The notes beneath the pieces are model-generated. The model searched no databases. It saw only the letters and a program-made list of their open reading frames with translations, and had not been told where the DNA came from. This document shows, piece after piece, positions 1 to 8,937 of a stretch of 37,632 bases of DNA. Position numbers and translations under genes: made by a program. Source of the DNA: an uncultured Methylibium sp. (lineage in GTDB: Bacteria > Pseudomonadota > Gammaproteobacteria > Burkholderiales > Burkholderiaceae_C); NCBI RefSeq assembly GCF_902826655.1, contig NZ_CADEFR010000001.1, positions 183,398 to 221,029 on the forward strand, in the 5' to 3' direction. Each line of letters starts with the position of its first letter. Position 1 is the first letter of the stretch.

Positions 1-723
1 CCGCCCGGCGAGGCTGAAGTAGTTGCCCTTCGACAGCCGCCCGCGCGGCTGAAACGCCGCGGCCAGCCCGTCGGTGCGCTGCGTCAGCGCGGGCGCGCCC
101 AGGCCCGCGGCGTTGACGACGATGCGCGCCTCGATCTCGGTGCCCGCGGCCTGCACGCGGTGGCGCACGCCGCCGCAGACGATGCGCTCCACCGGCGAGG
201 CCAGCGCGACCAGGCCGCCGGCAGCCTCCAGGTCGGCCTGCAGCGCGAGCATCAGGCCGTGGCTGTCGACGATGCCGGTCGACGGCGACCACAGCGCGGC
301 GCTGCATTGCAGCGCGGGCTCCATGGCCAGCGCCTCGTCGCGGCTCAGCAGTCGGGTGTCGTCTTCGCCGTCCACGCCGTCCACACCGTTCGCGCGGGCG
401 CGGGCCTGCAGCGCGACCAGCTTCGCGTGCTGCGCCTCGTCGGCGGCCACCACCAGCTTGCCGCAGCGGCGATGGGCCACGCCGCGCGCGGCACAGAAAG
501 CGTAGAGCGCCTGCTTGCCGGCCACGCACAGGCGCGCCTTGAGCGACCCGGTGGGGTAGTAGAGCCCGGCGTGGATGACCTCGCTGTTGCGCGAGCTGGT
601 GCCGGTGCCGACGGCGGCCTCGCGCTCCAGCACCAGCGTCTCGAGCCCGCGCAGCGCGAGCGCGCGACCGACCGCCAGACCGACGACACCGGCGCCGACG
701 ACGACCGCATCGACGCGGTCCAT
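1..723 (-). CDS. FAD-dependent oxidoreductase, LhgO-like (C-terminus cut by window edge)
   Basis: The N-terminal 241 residues are visible and the frame stays open to base 1. They begin with a beta strand and a GAGVVGLAVGRALA dinucleotide-binding motif (GxGxxG, residues 11-16), followed by the SSRNSEVIHAGLYYP stretch typical of the L-2-hydroxyglutarate dehydrogenase/oxidase (LhgO) branch of the DAO family. Family members oxidise 2-hydroxy acids or amino acids with FAD; the substrate here cannot be told. The start ATG lies 6 bases after the cphA stop, so the gene is probably the last or a late member of the cphA operon. That suggests a job in handling products of cyanophycin turnover, which is inference only. 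The C-terminal substrate domain is outside the window. Confidence 0.85.
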   Translation of the reverse strand, partial: MDRVDAVVVGAGVVGLAVGRALALRGLETLVLEREAAVGTGTSSRNSEVIHAGLYYPTGSLKARLCVAGKQALYAFCAARGVAHRRCGKLVVAADEAQHAKLVALQARARANGVDGVDGEDDTRLLSRDEALAMEPALQCSAALWSPSTGIVDSHGLMLALQADLEAAGGLVALASPVERIVCGGVRHRVQAAGTEIEARIVVNAAGLGAPALTQRTDGLAAAFQPRGRLSKGNYFSLAGR

Positions 724-729
724 CGCGAG

Positions 730-3306
730 CTAGCCTTCCGCGACGCGCTTCGCCAGGTGCGCGAGCGCTTCCTCGACCTGGTCGACCAGCACCAGGCACA
801 GGTCGCCGGGCTTGAGCCGCGCGAGCGCGGTGTCGATGGCGATGAACTCGCCGCGGATCTCGTCGACGTGGCGGGTGCGCGGCGCGCCGGCCAGGCCTTC
901 GCGCAGCAGCTTCATCACCTCGCCGTCGGCGCGGCCGCGCTGCGCGGCGTCCTGGTACAGCAGCACCTCGTCGAAGGCGCCGCCCAGGATCACGGTCTGC
1001 TCGCGGATGTCGTCGTCGCGCCGGTCGCCGGCCCCGCTGATGACGACCGACCGCGTCTGGCCCGGCGCGGCCGGCATCGCGTCGACCGCGGCCACCAGCG
1101 CGCGCATCGCGTCGGGGTTGTGGCCGTAGTCGGCGATCAGCGTCGCGCCCTTGTAGTCCATCACGTTGAAGCGGCCGGGCGCGTTGTCGGCGTCGTTGAC
1201 GAAGCTCGCCAGCCCGGCGCGCACCACGTCCCAGTCCAGGCCCACGCCCCAGGCGGCGGCGACCGCGGCCATCACGTTCTCGACCTGGAAGCCGATGGCG
1301 CCGTGGCGCGTGATCGGCACGTCGCGCAGCAGCACGCGCTCGCGCCAGGCGCCCTCGGCCGCGACCACCGCATCGCCCTCGACGAAGACCGCGCGCTTGC
1401 CCTGCGCACGGTGCGTCGCCATCACCGGATGGTGGCGGTCGGCGGCGAAGAAGATGATGTCGCCGGGGCAGGTGTGCGCCATGTCCGCGACGATGGGGTC
1501 GGCCGCGTTCAGCGCCGCATAGCCGTGGTCGGCGACGTTCTGCACGATCACGCGCTTGAGCACCGCCAGGTCCTCGACCGTGGTGATGTAGTTCAGGCCC
1601 AGGTGGTCGCCGCTGCCGATGTTGGTGACGACCGCCACCTCGCAGCGGTCGAAGCCCAGGCCCTCGCGCAGGACGCCGCCGCGCGCGGTCTCGAACACGG
1701 CCGCGTCGACGTCGGGGTGCATCAGCACGTTGCGTGCGCTCTTGGGGCCGCTGCAGTCGCCGCTGTCGATCTGGCGGCCCTCGACGTAGACGCCGTCGGT
1801 GTTGGTCATGCCGACGCGCAGTCCGCTGGTGGCGAACAGGTGCGCGATCAGCCGCGTGACGGTGGTCTTGCCGTTGGTGCCGGTCACCGCGACCACCGGG
1901 ATGCGGCCGTCGTCGCCGTGGTGGTAGAGGTGGCCGATGATGGACTCGCCGACGTTGCGGCCCTTGCCGTAGGACGGCGACAGGTGCATGCGCAGGCCCG
2001 GCGCGGCATTGACCTCGACGACGCCGCCGCTCTGTTCTTCCAGCGGGCGCAGCACGCTCTCGCAGACGACGTCGACACCGCAGATCTGCAGGCCCACCAT
2101 CTGCGCCGCCGCGACGGCGCGCGCCGCCACCTCGGGGTGCACGTCGTCGGTCACGTCGGTGGCGGTACCGCCGGTCGACAGGTTGGCGTTGTTGCGCAGG
2201 ATCACGCGGCGGCCCTTCTCGGGCACCGAGCCGGGCTCCAGACCCTGCACCGCCAGCCGCGCGATGGCGATCTCGTCGAAGCGGATCTTGGTCAGCGAGG
2301 TCGCGTGACCCTCGCCGCGCCGCGGGTCGGCGTTGACCAGGTCGACCAGCTCGCGCACCGTGTGCACGCCATCGCCGCTGACGTGCGGCGGATCGCGCCG
2401 CGCGGCGGCGGCCAGCTTGTCGCCGACCACCAGCAGCCGGAAGTCGTTGCCCGGCAGGTATTTCTCGACCATCACCGTGCCGATCTCGTCGGCGGCGCGG
2501 TAGGCGATCTCGAGGTGCGGTCGGTCGACGATGTTGACGGTGACGCCCTTGCCCTGGTTGCCGTCCAGCGGCTTCAGCACCACCGGCAGGCCGATCTCCT
2601 GCGCCACGGCCCAGGCTTCGTCGGGGCTGGCGACCGGCCGGCCGATCGGCACCGGCACGCCGGCCGCGCGCAGCAGGTTCTTGCTGAGGTCCTTGTCCTG
2701 GGCGATGGCCTCGGAGACCGCGCTGGTCGTGTCGACCTCGGCAGCCTGGATGCGCCGCTGGCGCGAACCCCAGCCGAACTGCACCAGGCTGCCCTGCGTC
2801 AGCCGGCGGTACGGGATGCCGCGCGCGACGGCGGCCGCGACGATGGAGCCGGTGCTGGGGCCGAGGCGCACGTCCTCGTCGGTCTCGCGCAGGCGCTTGA
2901 TCGCGGCGTCGATGTCGAAAGCCTGGCCGGTCTGCGCGGCCTCGATCAGCTCGCGCGCGATGGCGAAGGCCAGGCGACCGACCTCCTCCTCGCTGTACTC
3001 GACCACGACCTGGAAGATGCCCGGCTCGACCGTCTGCGAGGTGCGGCTGAAGGTCACCGGGCAGCCGGCCTGCGCCTGCAGGGCCAGCGCCACCGACTCC
3101 AGCACGTGCGCCAGCGCCAGCGAGCCGGTGTGACCCAGCGGCTGCAGCGCGCCGACGGCGGGGAAGAGCGCGCGCAGCCGGGCCTCGAAGGCGGCGCGAT
3201 CGGCGATCGCACATTCGGGCGTGGTGCAGGCGACGATCGCCTCGATGGCCGTGTGACGGCTCCACAGGTTGGGGCCGCGCAGCGCGCGGATGCGGGAGAC
3301 TTGCAT
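730..3306 (-). CDS. cphA: Cyanophycin synthetase CphA, full length
   Basis: 858 residues, the usual size for CphA1. Cyanophycin synthetase alternately adds Asp to the poly-Asp backbone and Arg to its side chains, using ATP. Domains in order: an N-terminal domain (about 1-160), an ATP-grasp domain (about 200-480, with KPLDGNQGKGV at 245 and VEVNAAPGLRMH near 430-441), and a Mur-ligase-like domain with an intact P-loop GTNGKTT (476-482) and a C-terminal subdomain with DYGHNP near 726-731. Both ligase sites therefore look functional. Oddity: the N-domain motif that is HxxEH in CphA1 enzymes reads HVLES here (67-71), so the second His is lost. The gene lies 46 bases after a CphA paralogue that keeps this motif but has lost the Mur site. 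Start: ATG after a weak GAG element. Confidence 0.95.
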   Translation of the reverse strand: MQVSRIRALRGPNLWSRHTAIEAIVACTTPECAIADRAAFEARLRALFPAVGALQPLGHTGSLALAHVLESVALALQAQAGCPVTFSRTSQTVEPGIFQVVVEYSEEEVGRLAFAIARELIEAAQTGQAFDIDAAIKRLRETDEDVRLGPSTGSIVAAAVARGIPYRRLTQGSLVQFGWGSRQRRIQAAEVDTTSAVSEAIAQDKDLSKNLLRAAGVPVPIGRPVASPDEAWAVAQEIGLPVVLKPLDGNQGKGVTVNIVDRPHLEIAYRAADEIGTVMVEKYLPGNDFRLLVVGDKLAAAARRDPPHVSGDGVHTVRELVDLVNADPRRGEGHATSLTKIRFDEIAIARLAVQGLEPGSVPEKGRRVILRNNANLSTGGTATDVTDDVHPEVAARAVAAAQMVGLQICGVDVVCESVLRPLEEQSGGVVEVNAAPGLRMHLSPSYGKGRNVGESIIGHLYHHGDDGRIPVVAVTGTNGKTTVTRLIAHLFATSGLRVGMTNTDGVYVEGRQIDSGDCSGPKSARNVLMHPDVDAAVFETARGGVLREGLGFDRCEVAVVTNIGSGDHLGLNYITTVEDLAVLKRVIVQNVADHGYAALNAADPIVADMAHTCPGDIIFFAADRHHPVMATHRAQGKRAVFVEGDAVVAAEGAWRERVLLRDVPITRHGAIGFQVENVMAAVAAAWGVGLDWDVVRAGLASFVNDADNAPGRFNVMDYKGATLIADYGHNPDAMRALVAAVDAMPAAPGQTRSVVISGAGDRRDDDIREQTVILGGAFDEVLLYQDAAQRGRADGEVMKLLREGLAGAPRTRHVDEIRGEFIAIDTALARLKPGDLCLVLVDQVEEALAHLAKRVAEG

Positions 3307-3352
3307 CGCTCGTTGTTGTTCGTGGTTCGATGTCGGTACGGCGCGCCGGGCC

Positions 3353-5518
3353 TCAGCGGGCCCACTTCACTTCGGGCTCGAAGGTCTCGATGCCGGCGGC
3401 GATCAGTTCGGGCGCGATGCCCAGCGCCCAGGCGGTGGCCACCGCCGCGAGCACGGTCTCGTCGGGCACCACGGCCATGCGGCCGCGGCCCAGCGCCACC
3501 GAGCCGGTCTCCATCGTGCCGGTCGCCAGCACCGCGCGGCCGTCGCGCAGGAACACGACGCGGCCGCCGGATTCGCGCTGCGCGGCCAGCGCCGCGGTGG
3601 CCGGGTCGCGGGCGTAGAGGATGACCTCGCCGTCGCACAGCTCGGCCAGGCCGGCCACGCGCTCGTCGGCCGCGTTCAGCACCGCCACGCCGTCCGACAG
3701 CACCACGTCGACCTGGGTGCGCAGCACCTTGACCAGCTGGTCGGACTCGCGCACGTCGAACTCGCCCAGGGCCTCGGCCCCGCCCAGGTCGGTGACGACG
3801 CCGACCTGGCAGCGGTCGTAGGCCAGACCGTCGCGCAGGATGGCCTCGGCGCCGTTCTCGAACACGGCCACCTCGACCTGGCGGTTGATCAGCAGGCGGT
3901 GGCCGGCGTCCCAGTGGGCGCAATCGCCGCGCTCGACCTGGCGACTGCCGAGGAAGAGCCCGTCGCGGCAGGCCAGGCCGACGTGGCGCCCGCTCAGGTG
4001 CACCAGCCAGGCCACCAGGCGTGCGACGGTGTGCGTGCCCTGCGAGCCGGCGACGCCGACGATGGGAATGCGGCCGCTCTCGTCCTCGGAGAACAGGTGG
4101 TCGACGATCGCGTGGCCGACCGGCCGCGGCACGCCCTCGGCGGGCCGCAGGTGCATCAGCAGGCCGGGGCCGGCGTTGACCTCGACCACCGCCCCGCCCT
4201 GCTGCTGCAGCGGGCGCGAGATGTCCTCGGCCACGACGTCGACGCCGGCGATGTCCAGGCCCACCACGCGCGCGGCCAGCGAGACGATGTGGTCGACCTC
4301 GGAGTGGACCTGGTCGGTGCAGTCGATCGAGACGTTGCCGTTGCGCTGGATCAGCACCTGCCGCCCGGCCTCGGGCACCGAGCCCGGCGTCAGGCCCTGG
4401 CGCTGCAGGTCGGAGACGATGGCGCCGTCCTTGTCGGCCTCGACCAGGCCCAGCGGATGGTCTTCGGTCTCGCCGCGCCGCGGGTCGTTGTTGATCTGGC
4501 TGGCCACCAGTTCCAGCACCGTGGAGCGGCCGTCGCCGGTGACCCAGGCGGTCTCGCCGCGCGCCGCCGCCACGACCTTGCCGCCGACCACCAGCAGCCG
4601 GTGCTCCTTGCCCGGCACGTAGCGCTCGACCATGACCTCGCTGCCGTTCTCGGCCGCGAAGGCGTAGGCCGCCTCGATGTCCGGCCGGCTGCGCAGGTCC
4701 AGCGTCACGCCGCGGCCGTGGTTGCCGTCGGTGGGCTTGACGGCGACCGGCAGGCCGATGTCCTCGGCCGCGGCCCAGGCCGCCTCGGCGCTGGCGACGA
4801 CCTCGCCCTCGGGGATGGGCACGCCGCAGGCCTTGAGCAGCGACTTGGTCAGGTCCTTCTCGCCGGCGATGCCCTCGGCGATGGCGCTGGTGCGGTCGGT
4901 CTCGGCGGTCCAGATGCGGCGCTGCTTGCGGCCGTGGCCCAGCTGCACCAGGTTGCCGCCGTTCAGGCGGATGTGCGGGATGCGCCGGTCGGTCGCGGCG
5001 CCGACGATGGCGGCGGTGCTGGGCCCGAAGTAGCAGGCCTCGACCTGCTCGCGCACCTGCGCCACCGCGCCGGGGACGTCGAAGCCTTCGTCGTTGATCG
5101 CCGCCATCAGCAGCCGGTGGCCCTGGGTCAGCGCCGCGCGGGCCACCTGCTCCTCGCGGGCGCGGAACACCATGCGGTAGACGCCGCGCCGGGAGGTGCT
5201 GCGGGTCTGGCCGAAGCCGGTCGGCATGCCCGACAGGTTGAGCAGTTCGATGACGACGTGCTCGAGCACGTGGCCGGACCAGGTGCCTTCCTGCAGACGC
5301 TGCAGGAAGCCGCCGCGCTCGCCGACGCCGCAGTGGTGTTCTTCCAGCGCCGGGAGCAGGCTGCAGAGCCGGCCGTTGAAGCCGGGCAGCTGGTTGGAGG
5401 GAAAGTCCTCGAGTTCGCCGAGGTCGAGCCAGGTTTCGAGTACCGGGCGATAGGTCCAGATGTTGGGACCGCGCAGGTAGTTGATGCGTAGCAGCTGAAC
5501 GTCGCTCTTCTTGCTCAT
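3353..5518 (-). CDS. cphA': CphA-like protein with degenerate, truncated Mur-ligase domain (cphA')
   Basis: 721 residues, homologous to the downstream CphA along its length but ending about 140 residues early. The N-domain carries HVLEH (H83, E86, H87), the HxxEH pattern reported as a hydrolytic, primer-making site in CphA1. The ATP-grasp domain is well kept (KPTDGNHGRGV at 261, VEVNAGPGLLMH near 445-456). The Mur-ligase P-loop is broken: where CphA has TGTNGKTT this has AGSQGTHT (490-497), without the Lys, and the C-terminal subdomain with DYGHNP is missing because the protein stops at EVKWAR. Arg ligation by this protein is therefore unlikely. Tandem cphA/cphA' pairs are known in Burkholderiales such as Cupriavidus. 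The start ATG overlaps the stop of a small upstream frame as ATGA. Confidence 0.92.
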   Translation of the reverse strand: MSKKSDVQLLRINYLRGPNIWTYRPVLETWLDLGELEDFPSNQLPGFNGRLCSLLPALEEHHCGVGERGGFLQRLQEGTWSGHVLEHVVIELLNLSGMPTGFGQTRSTSRRGVYRMVFRAREEQVARAALTQGHRLLMAAINDEGFDVPGAVAQVREQVEACYFGPSTAAIVGAATDRRIPHIRLNGGNLVQLGHGRKQRRIWTAETDRTSAIAEGIAGEKDLTKSLLKACGVPIPEGEVVASAEAAWAAAEDIGLPVAVKPTDGNHGRGVTLDLRSRPDIEAAYAFAAENGSEVMVERYVPGKEHRLLVVGGKVVAAARGETAWVTGDGRSTVLELVASQINNDPRRGETEDHPLGLVEADKDGAIVSDLQRQGLTPGSVPEAGRQVLIQRNGNVSIDCTDQVHSEVDHIVSLAARVVGLDIAGVDVVAEDISRPLQQQGGAVVEVNAGPGLLMHLRPAEGVPRPVGHAIVDHLFSEDESGRIPIVGVAGSQGTHTVARLVAWLVHLSGRHVGLACRDGLFLGSRQVERGDCAHWDAGHRLLINRQVEVAVFENGAEAILRDGLAYDRCQVGVVTDLGGAEALGEFDVRESDQLVKVLRTQVDVVLSDGVAVLNAADERVAGLAELCDGEVILYARDPATAALAAQRESGGRVVFLRDGRAVLATGTMETGSVALGRGRMAVVPDETVLAAVATAWALGIAPELIAAGIETFEPEVKWAR

Positions 5519-5709
5519 TTCTTGCGGGGGCGATGGCCCCGGGCGGCCCAGGACCGACGCACGATTGTGCGCCCGGCGGGCTCCTTGGCACCATGCTCCG
5601 GCCCGCTCTCCATGCGGCAGGCCAGTCCGGCATCGGTCAGAATCTCGGGCCCTTCCGGGGGATAGTGGCCAGCCTTGCGGGCCTTGGCAAAAAAGTCTGA
5701 ATGCATCAT
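5515..5709 (-). CDS. Possible small basic protein translationally coupled to cphA'
   Basis: A 64-residue frame starting MMHSDFFAKARKAGHYPPEG and ending in a basic tail, GHRPRKK. Its TGA overlaps the cphA' ATG as ATGA, the arrangement used for coupled genes throughout this window. An AGGA element lies about 5 bases before the chosen ATG (alternative ATGs at 5715 and 5706). Third codon positions are G or C in about three quarters of codons, as expected for coding DNA here. There is no signal peptide or membrane segment, and I recognise no family. Its start overlaps head to head with the start of the ABC transporter gene at 5701. It could instead be untranslated leader of cphA'. Presence of the frame is observed; its being a gene is inference. 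Confidence 0.5.
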   Translation of the reverse strand: MMHSDFFAKARKAGHYPPEGPEILTDAGLACRMESGPEHGAKEPAGRTIVRRSWAARGHRPRKK

Positions 5710-7971
5710 CACCATCCTGTCGACGAGGCGGCCGCCTCCGGGGCGGCCCGTGCGGCCTTGCAAGCCCGGCTTGCACCGGACGAGAACGTGCTGGCCACGT
5801 TGGAGGTTGACCTCGACGCGAAGCTGCACTTCGCGCACGGACTGCTCGCGCTGACCGACCGGCGCCTGATGGCCCTCTGTGCGGGCAGCGAACAGTGGCA
5901 GGACTGGCCTCTTGACGCCCGGCTGACACTGCGGCACGCCGACCACGGCGGGGTCGGCAGCCTCGAGCTCCACGATGATCGCGCCCGCCTCCGGCTGTGG
6001 CGCTACACGCTGGGTAACAACGTGCAAGCCTTGCGTCTGCTGCGGCAGTTCGAGCAGCTGCAGGCCCAGCGCCAGAACGGTGCGGCCGACACCGCGGCGG
6101 ACGAAGTCGCCGCCGAGCCGGAAGAGGCCAGCGGCGCCGAAGCCGAGGCCCAGCCGCCGTCGACCTGGGTGCTGCTGCGGCTGTGGCGCTTTGCCCGGCC
6201 CTACCGGCGCCAGCTGCTGGCCGGGTTTCTACTGACGCTGGCATCGACCGCGGCGACCCTGGTGCCGCCCTACCTGACCATCCCGCTGATGGACGAGGTG
6301 CTGATCCCGTTCCAGAACGGCCAGCGCATCGAACCCGGCTACGTGATGCTGCTGCTGTCGGGCCTGCTGGGCGCGGCCCTGGTGGCCTGGAGCCTGGGCT
6401 GGGCGCGCACCTGGCTGCTGGCGCTGGTGTCCGAGCGCATCGCCGCCGACCTGCGCACCGCCGCCTTCGAGCACCTGCTGCACCTCAGCCTGGACTACTT
6501 CGGCAGCAAGCGCACCGGCGACCTGATGGCGCGCATCGGCTCCGAGACCGACCGCATCAGCGTCTTCCTGTCGCTGCACGCGCTGGACTTCGCCACCGAC
6601 GTGCTGATGATCGCGATGACCTCGGCGATCCTGTTCTCGATCAACCCCTGGCTGGCGCTGGCGACGCTGCTGCCGCTGCCCTTCATCGCGTGGATGATCC
6701 ACCGCGTGCGCGACAAGCTGCGCACCGGCTTCGAGAAGATCGACCGCGTCTGGGGCGACGTGACCAACGTGCTGGCCGACGTGATCCCGGGCATCCGCGT
6801 CGTCAAGGCCTTCGCGCAGGAGCGGCGCGAGGCGGGGCGCTTCCGCGAGGCCAACAAGCTCAACCTCGCGGTCAACGACAAGCTCAACAAGACCTGGAGC
6901 CTGTTCTCGCCGACGGTGTCGCTGCTGACCGACATCGGCCTGCTGGTGGTCTGGGCCTTCGGCATCTGGCTGGTGGCGGGCGGGCAGATCACGGTGGGCG
7001 TGCTGACGGCCTTCATCGCCTACATCGGCCGCTTCTACACGCGGCTGGATTCGATGAGCCGCATCGTCAGCGTGACGCAGAAGGCGGCCGCCGGCGCCAA
7101 GCGCATCTTCGACATCCTGGACCACGTCTCCAACGTGCCCGAGCCCTCGCAACCGGTGAAGATCGAGCGGCTGCAGGGCCGCATCGAACTGAGCGAGCTG
7201 GGCTTCCGCTATGGCACGCGCACGGTGATCCGCGGCCTGGACCTGGACATCCGCCCCGGCGAGATGATCGGCCTGGTGGGTCACAGCGGCTCGGGCAAGA
7301 GCACGCTGGTGAACCTGATCTGCCGCTTCTACGACGTGACCGACGGCCGCATCTTGGTCGACGGCACCGACATCCGCCGCTTCGGCGTGGCCGACTACCG
7401 GCGCCACATCGGCCTGGTGCTGCAGGAGCCCTTCCTGTTCTTCGGCACCATCGCCGAGAACATCGCCTACGGCAAGCCCGAGGCGACGCGCGAGGAGATC
7501 GTGGCCGCCGCGCGCGCCGCGCACGCGCACGAGTTCATCCTGCGCCTGCCGCTGGGTTACGACTCGCTGGTCGGCGAGCGCGGCCAGGGCCTGTCCGGCG
7601 GCGAGCGCCAGCGCATCTCGATAGCGCGCGCGCTGCTGATCGACCCGCGCATCCTGATCCTCGACGAGGCCACCTCCTCGGTCGACACCGAGACCGAGAA
7701 GGAGATCCAGAAGGCGCTGGACAACTTGGTCCAGGGCCGCACGACGATCGCGATCGCGCACCGCCTGTCCACCTTGCGCAAGGCCGACCGGCTGGTGGTG
7801 ATGGACCGCGGCAAGGTCGTCGAGGTCGGCCCGCACGACGAACTGATGGCGCGGCGCGGCGCCTACTGGCGCTTGTATGAAGCGCAGCTGCGCCGCGTCG
7901 AGGCCGACGACGATGCCGAGCCGCCGCGCCGCGAGGCCGCGCCCTCGGCCCACACCGCCGACCTGGCCTGA
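5701..7971 (+). CDS. Cyanophycin-associated ABC transporter, fused permease and ATPase
   Basis: 756 residues. Residues 1-150 form a soluble domain (PH-like in appearance, LTDRRLMALCAGSEQW) ending in an acidic Ala/Glu linker. An exporter-type six-helix membrane domain follows at about 160-460 (first helix in RQLLAGFLLTLASTAATLV). The nucleotide-binding domain has Walker A GHSGSGKST, signature LSGGERQR, Walker B ILILDEATSSVD and the switch His in IAIAHRLST. All catalytic motifs are intact, so this is a type IV (MsbA-like) half-transporter acting as a dimer. It is divergent from the cyanophycin synthetase genes and followed by a DUF1854 gene, the setting in which this family is named cyanophycin metabolism-associated. 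The substrate is unknown. The N-terminus MHHHHP is natural; I see no clear ribosome-binding site, so the start is less certain. Confidence 0.9.
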   Translation: MHHHHPVDEAAASGAARAALQARLAPDENVLATLEVDLDAKLHFAHGLLALTDRRLMALCAGSEQWQDWPLDARLTLRHADHGGVGSLELHDDRARLRLWRYTLGNNVQALRLLRQFEQLQAQRQNGAADTAADEVAAEPEEASGAEAEAQPPSTWVLLRLWRFARPYRRQLLAGFLLTLASTAATLVPPYLTIPLMDEVLIPFQNGQRIEPGYVMLLLSGLLGAALVAWSLGWARTWLLALVSERIAADLRTAAFEHLLHLSLDYFGSKRTGDLMARIGSETDRISVFLSLHALDFATDVLMIAMTSAILFSINPWLALATLLPLPFIAWMIHRVRDKLRTGFEKIDRVWGDVTNVLADVIPGIRVVKAFAQERREAGRFREANKLNLAVNDKLNKTWSLFSPTVSLLTDIGLLVVWAFGIWLVAGGQITVGVLTAFIAYIGRFYTRLDSMSRIVSVTQKAAAGAKRIFDILDHVSNVPEPSQPVKIERLQGRIELSELGFRYGTRTVIRGLDLDIRPGEMIGLVGHSGSGKSTLVNLICRFYDVTDGRILVDGTDIRRFGVADYRRHIGLVLQEPFLFFGTIAENIAYGKPEATREEIVAAARAAHAHEFILRLPLGYDSLVGERGQGLSGGERQRISIARALLIDPRILILDEATSSVDTETEKEIQKALDNLVQGRTTIAIAHRLSTLRKADRLVVMDRGKVVEVGPHDELMARRGAYWRLYEAQLRRVEADDDAEPPRREAAPSAHTADLA

Positions 7972-7975
7972 CCCG

Positions 7976-8446
7976 ATGAAGCGCGACGACGACTTCCACC
8001 TCGAGCGCGACGGCCACGGCCGCCTCGTGCTGCTGCGTGCCGGCGAACGCCACGAGGGCGTGGTGCCGGTGCGCGCTTTCCCGCTGGCCGCCCCCGACGA
8101 AGGCCTGTCCCTGATCGGACCCGAGGGCCGCGAGCTGCAATGGATCGCCCGCCTGGCCGCGCTGCCGCCGGCGCAGCGCGCGCTGATCGACGAGGAGCTG
8201 GCGAACCGCGAGTTCACGCCGGTGATCCGCCAGATCAGGAGCGTGTCGACCTTCTCGACCCCCAGCACCTGGGAGGTCGCCACCGACCGCGGCGACACGC
8301 GCTTCGTGCTGAAGGGCGAGGAAGACATCCGACGCCTGGGCGGCGGCGCGCTGCTGGTCGCCGACAGCCACGGCATCCAGTTCCTGGTGCCCGACCTGCT
8401 GGCGCTGGACAAGCGCTCCAAGCGCCTGCTCGAACGCTTTCTCTGA
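7976..8446 (+). CDS. DUF1854 protein, cyanophycin metabolism-associated
   Basis: 156 residues beginning MKRDDDFHLERDGHGRLVL, with no signal peptide or membrane segment. The conserved core includes FPLAAPDEGLSLIGPEGREL and VIRQIRSVSTFSTPSTWEV, typical of DUF1854, a family that recurs beside cphA and the ABC transporter in Burkholderiales. Biochemical function is not known to me. The ATG lies 4 bases after the transporter stop, so the two are almost certainly cotranscribed and may act as a unit, with the small protein as a cytoplasmic partner of the transporter (inference). The frame extends further upstream inside the transporter gene, but the ATG at 7976 fits the conserved N-terminus best. 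Confidence 0.85.
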   Translation: MKRDDDFHLERDGHGRLVLLRAGERHEGVVPVRAFPLAAPDEGLSLIGPEGRELQWIARLAALPPAQRALIDEELANREFTPVIRQIRSVSTFSTPSTWEVATDRGDTRFVLKGEEDIRRLGGGALLVADSHGIQFLVPDLLALDKRSKRLLERFL

Positions 8447-8592
8447 AGCCGCCGACCGCCGCGCGCGCGCGGGTCTGGCAAGTCGGAACTGGGGATGCGC
8501 GTTCGGCGCACAAGGCTCAGAGTGCCTCGCAGACGCCACGCAGGCGCACCGCCCGGGTGTGGGCAGGCCAGCCTGGCGCGAGGAGCATCTCC

Positions 8593-8919
8593 ATGGCCTT
8601 CGACTTCGACCCGCTCTTCGGCAAGGCGCTCGACGCCGGCCTGAAGGCCGCCCAGCCCGGCGGCCAGGCCGCGCAGGACTGGATCCGCGAGAGCGCCCGG
8701 GCCAACGCCGGCGCGCTGCGCGCCATCGCCGAGGGCGTGGCGACGCGGCAGATCTCCAGGGAGACCGGCGCGATGCTGCTCGACGAGAGCGGCCGCGCGC
8801 TGCAGTCCGAAGCCGCGGCGCTGGCAGTGACCGTCAAGGCGGCCGCGCAGGCCGCCGTCGACGCCTTCCTCGGCACGCTGCTCGGCGGCCTGAAGACGGC
8901 GCTGAAGCTGGCGCTCTAG
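8593..8919 (+). CDS. Small helical protein of unknown function
   Basis: 108 residues starting MAFDFDPLFGKALDAGLKAA behind a good GAGGAG ribosome-binding site. It is Ala-rich and predicted largely helical, with a hydrophobic/amphipathic C-terminal segment (VDAFLGTLLGGLKTALKLAL) but no signal peptide. I do not recognise a family. It lies 18 bases before a peptidoglycan-hydrolase-like gene, itself with a strong ribosome-binding site, so the two form a pair. The C-terminal helix could insert into or lie on a membrane. A helper, chaperone or immunity role for the downstream enzyme is possible, but nothing in the sequence proves it. Confidence 0.75.
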   Translation: MAFDFDPLFGKALDAGLKAAQPGGQAAQDWIRESARANAGALRAIAEGVATRQISRETGAMLLDESGRALQSEAAALAVTVKAAAQAAVDAFLGTLLGGLKTALKLAL

Positions 8920-8937
8920 CCCCGCAAGGAGACGGAC

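Noticed and set aside
160-3624. Long open frame of over 1,000 codons on the plus strand opposite cphA, with similar ones opposite cphA' (3269-5491) and opposite the TonB receptor and RFAP synthase (13264-16521, minus)
   Set aside because: Low-complexity His/Arg/Ala/Gly-rich translations without domains; they arise because stop codons are rare in the antisense frames of GC-rich genes.
5701-5715. His-tag-like MHHHHP start as a sign of vector sequence
   Set aside because: Only four His codons, in natural flanking sequence that continues into a family protein; no vector features nearby.
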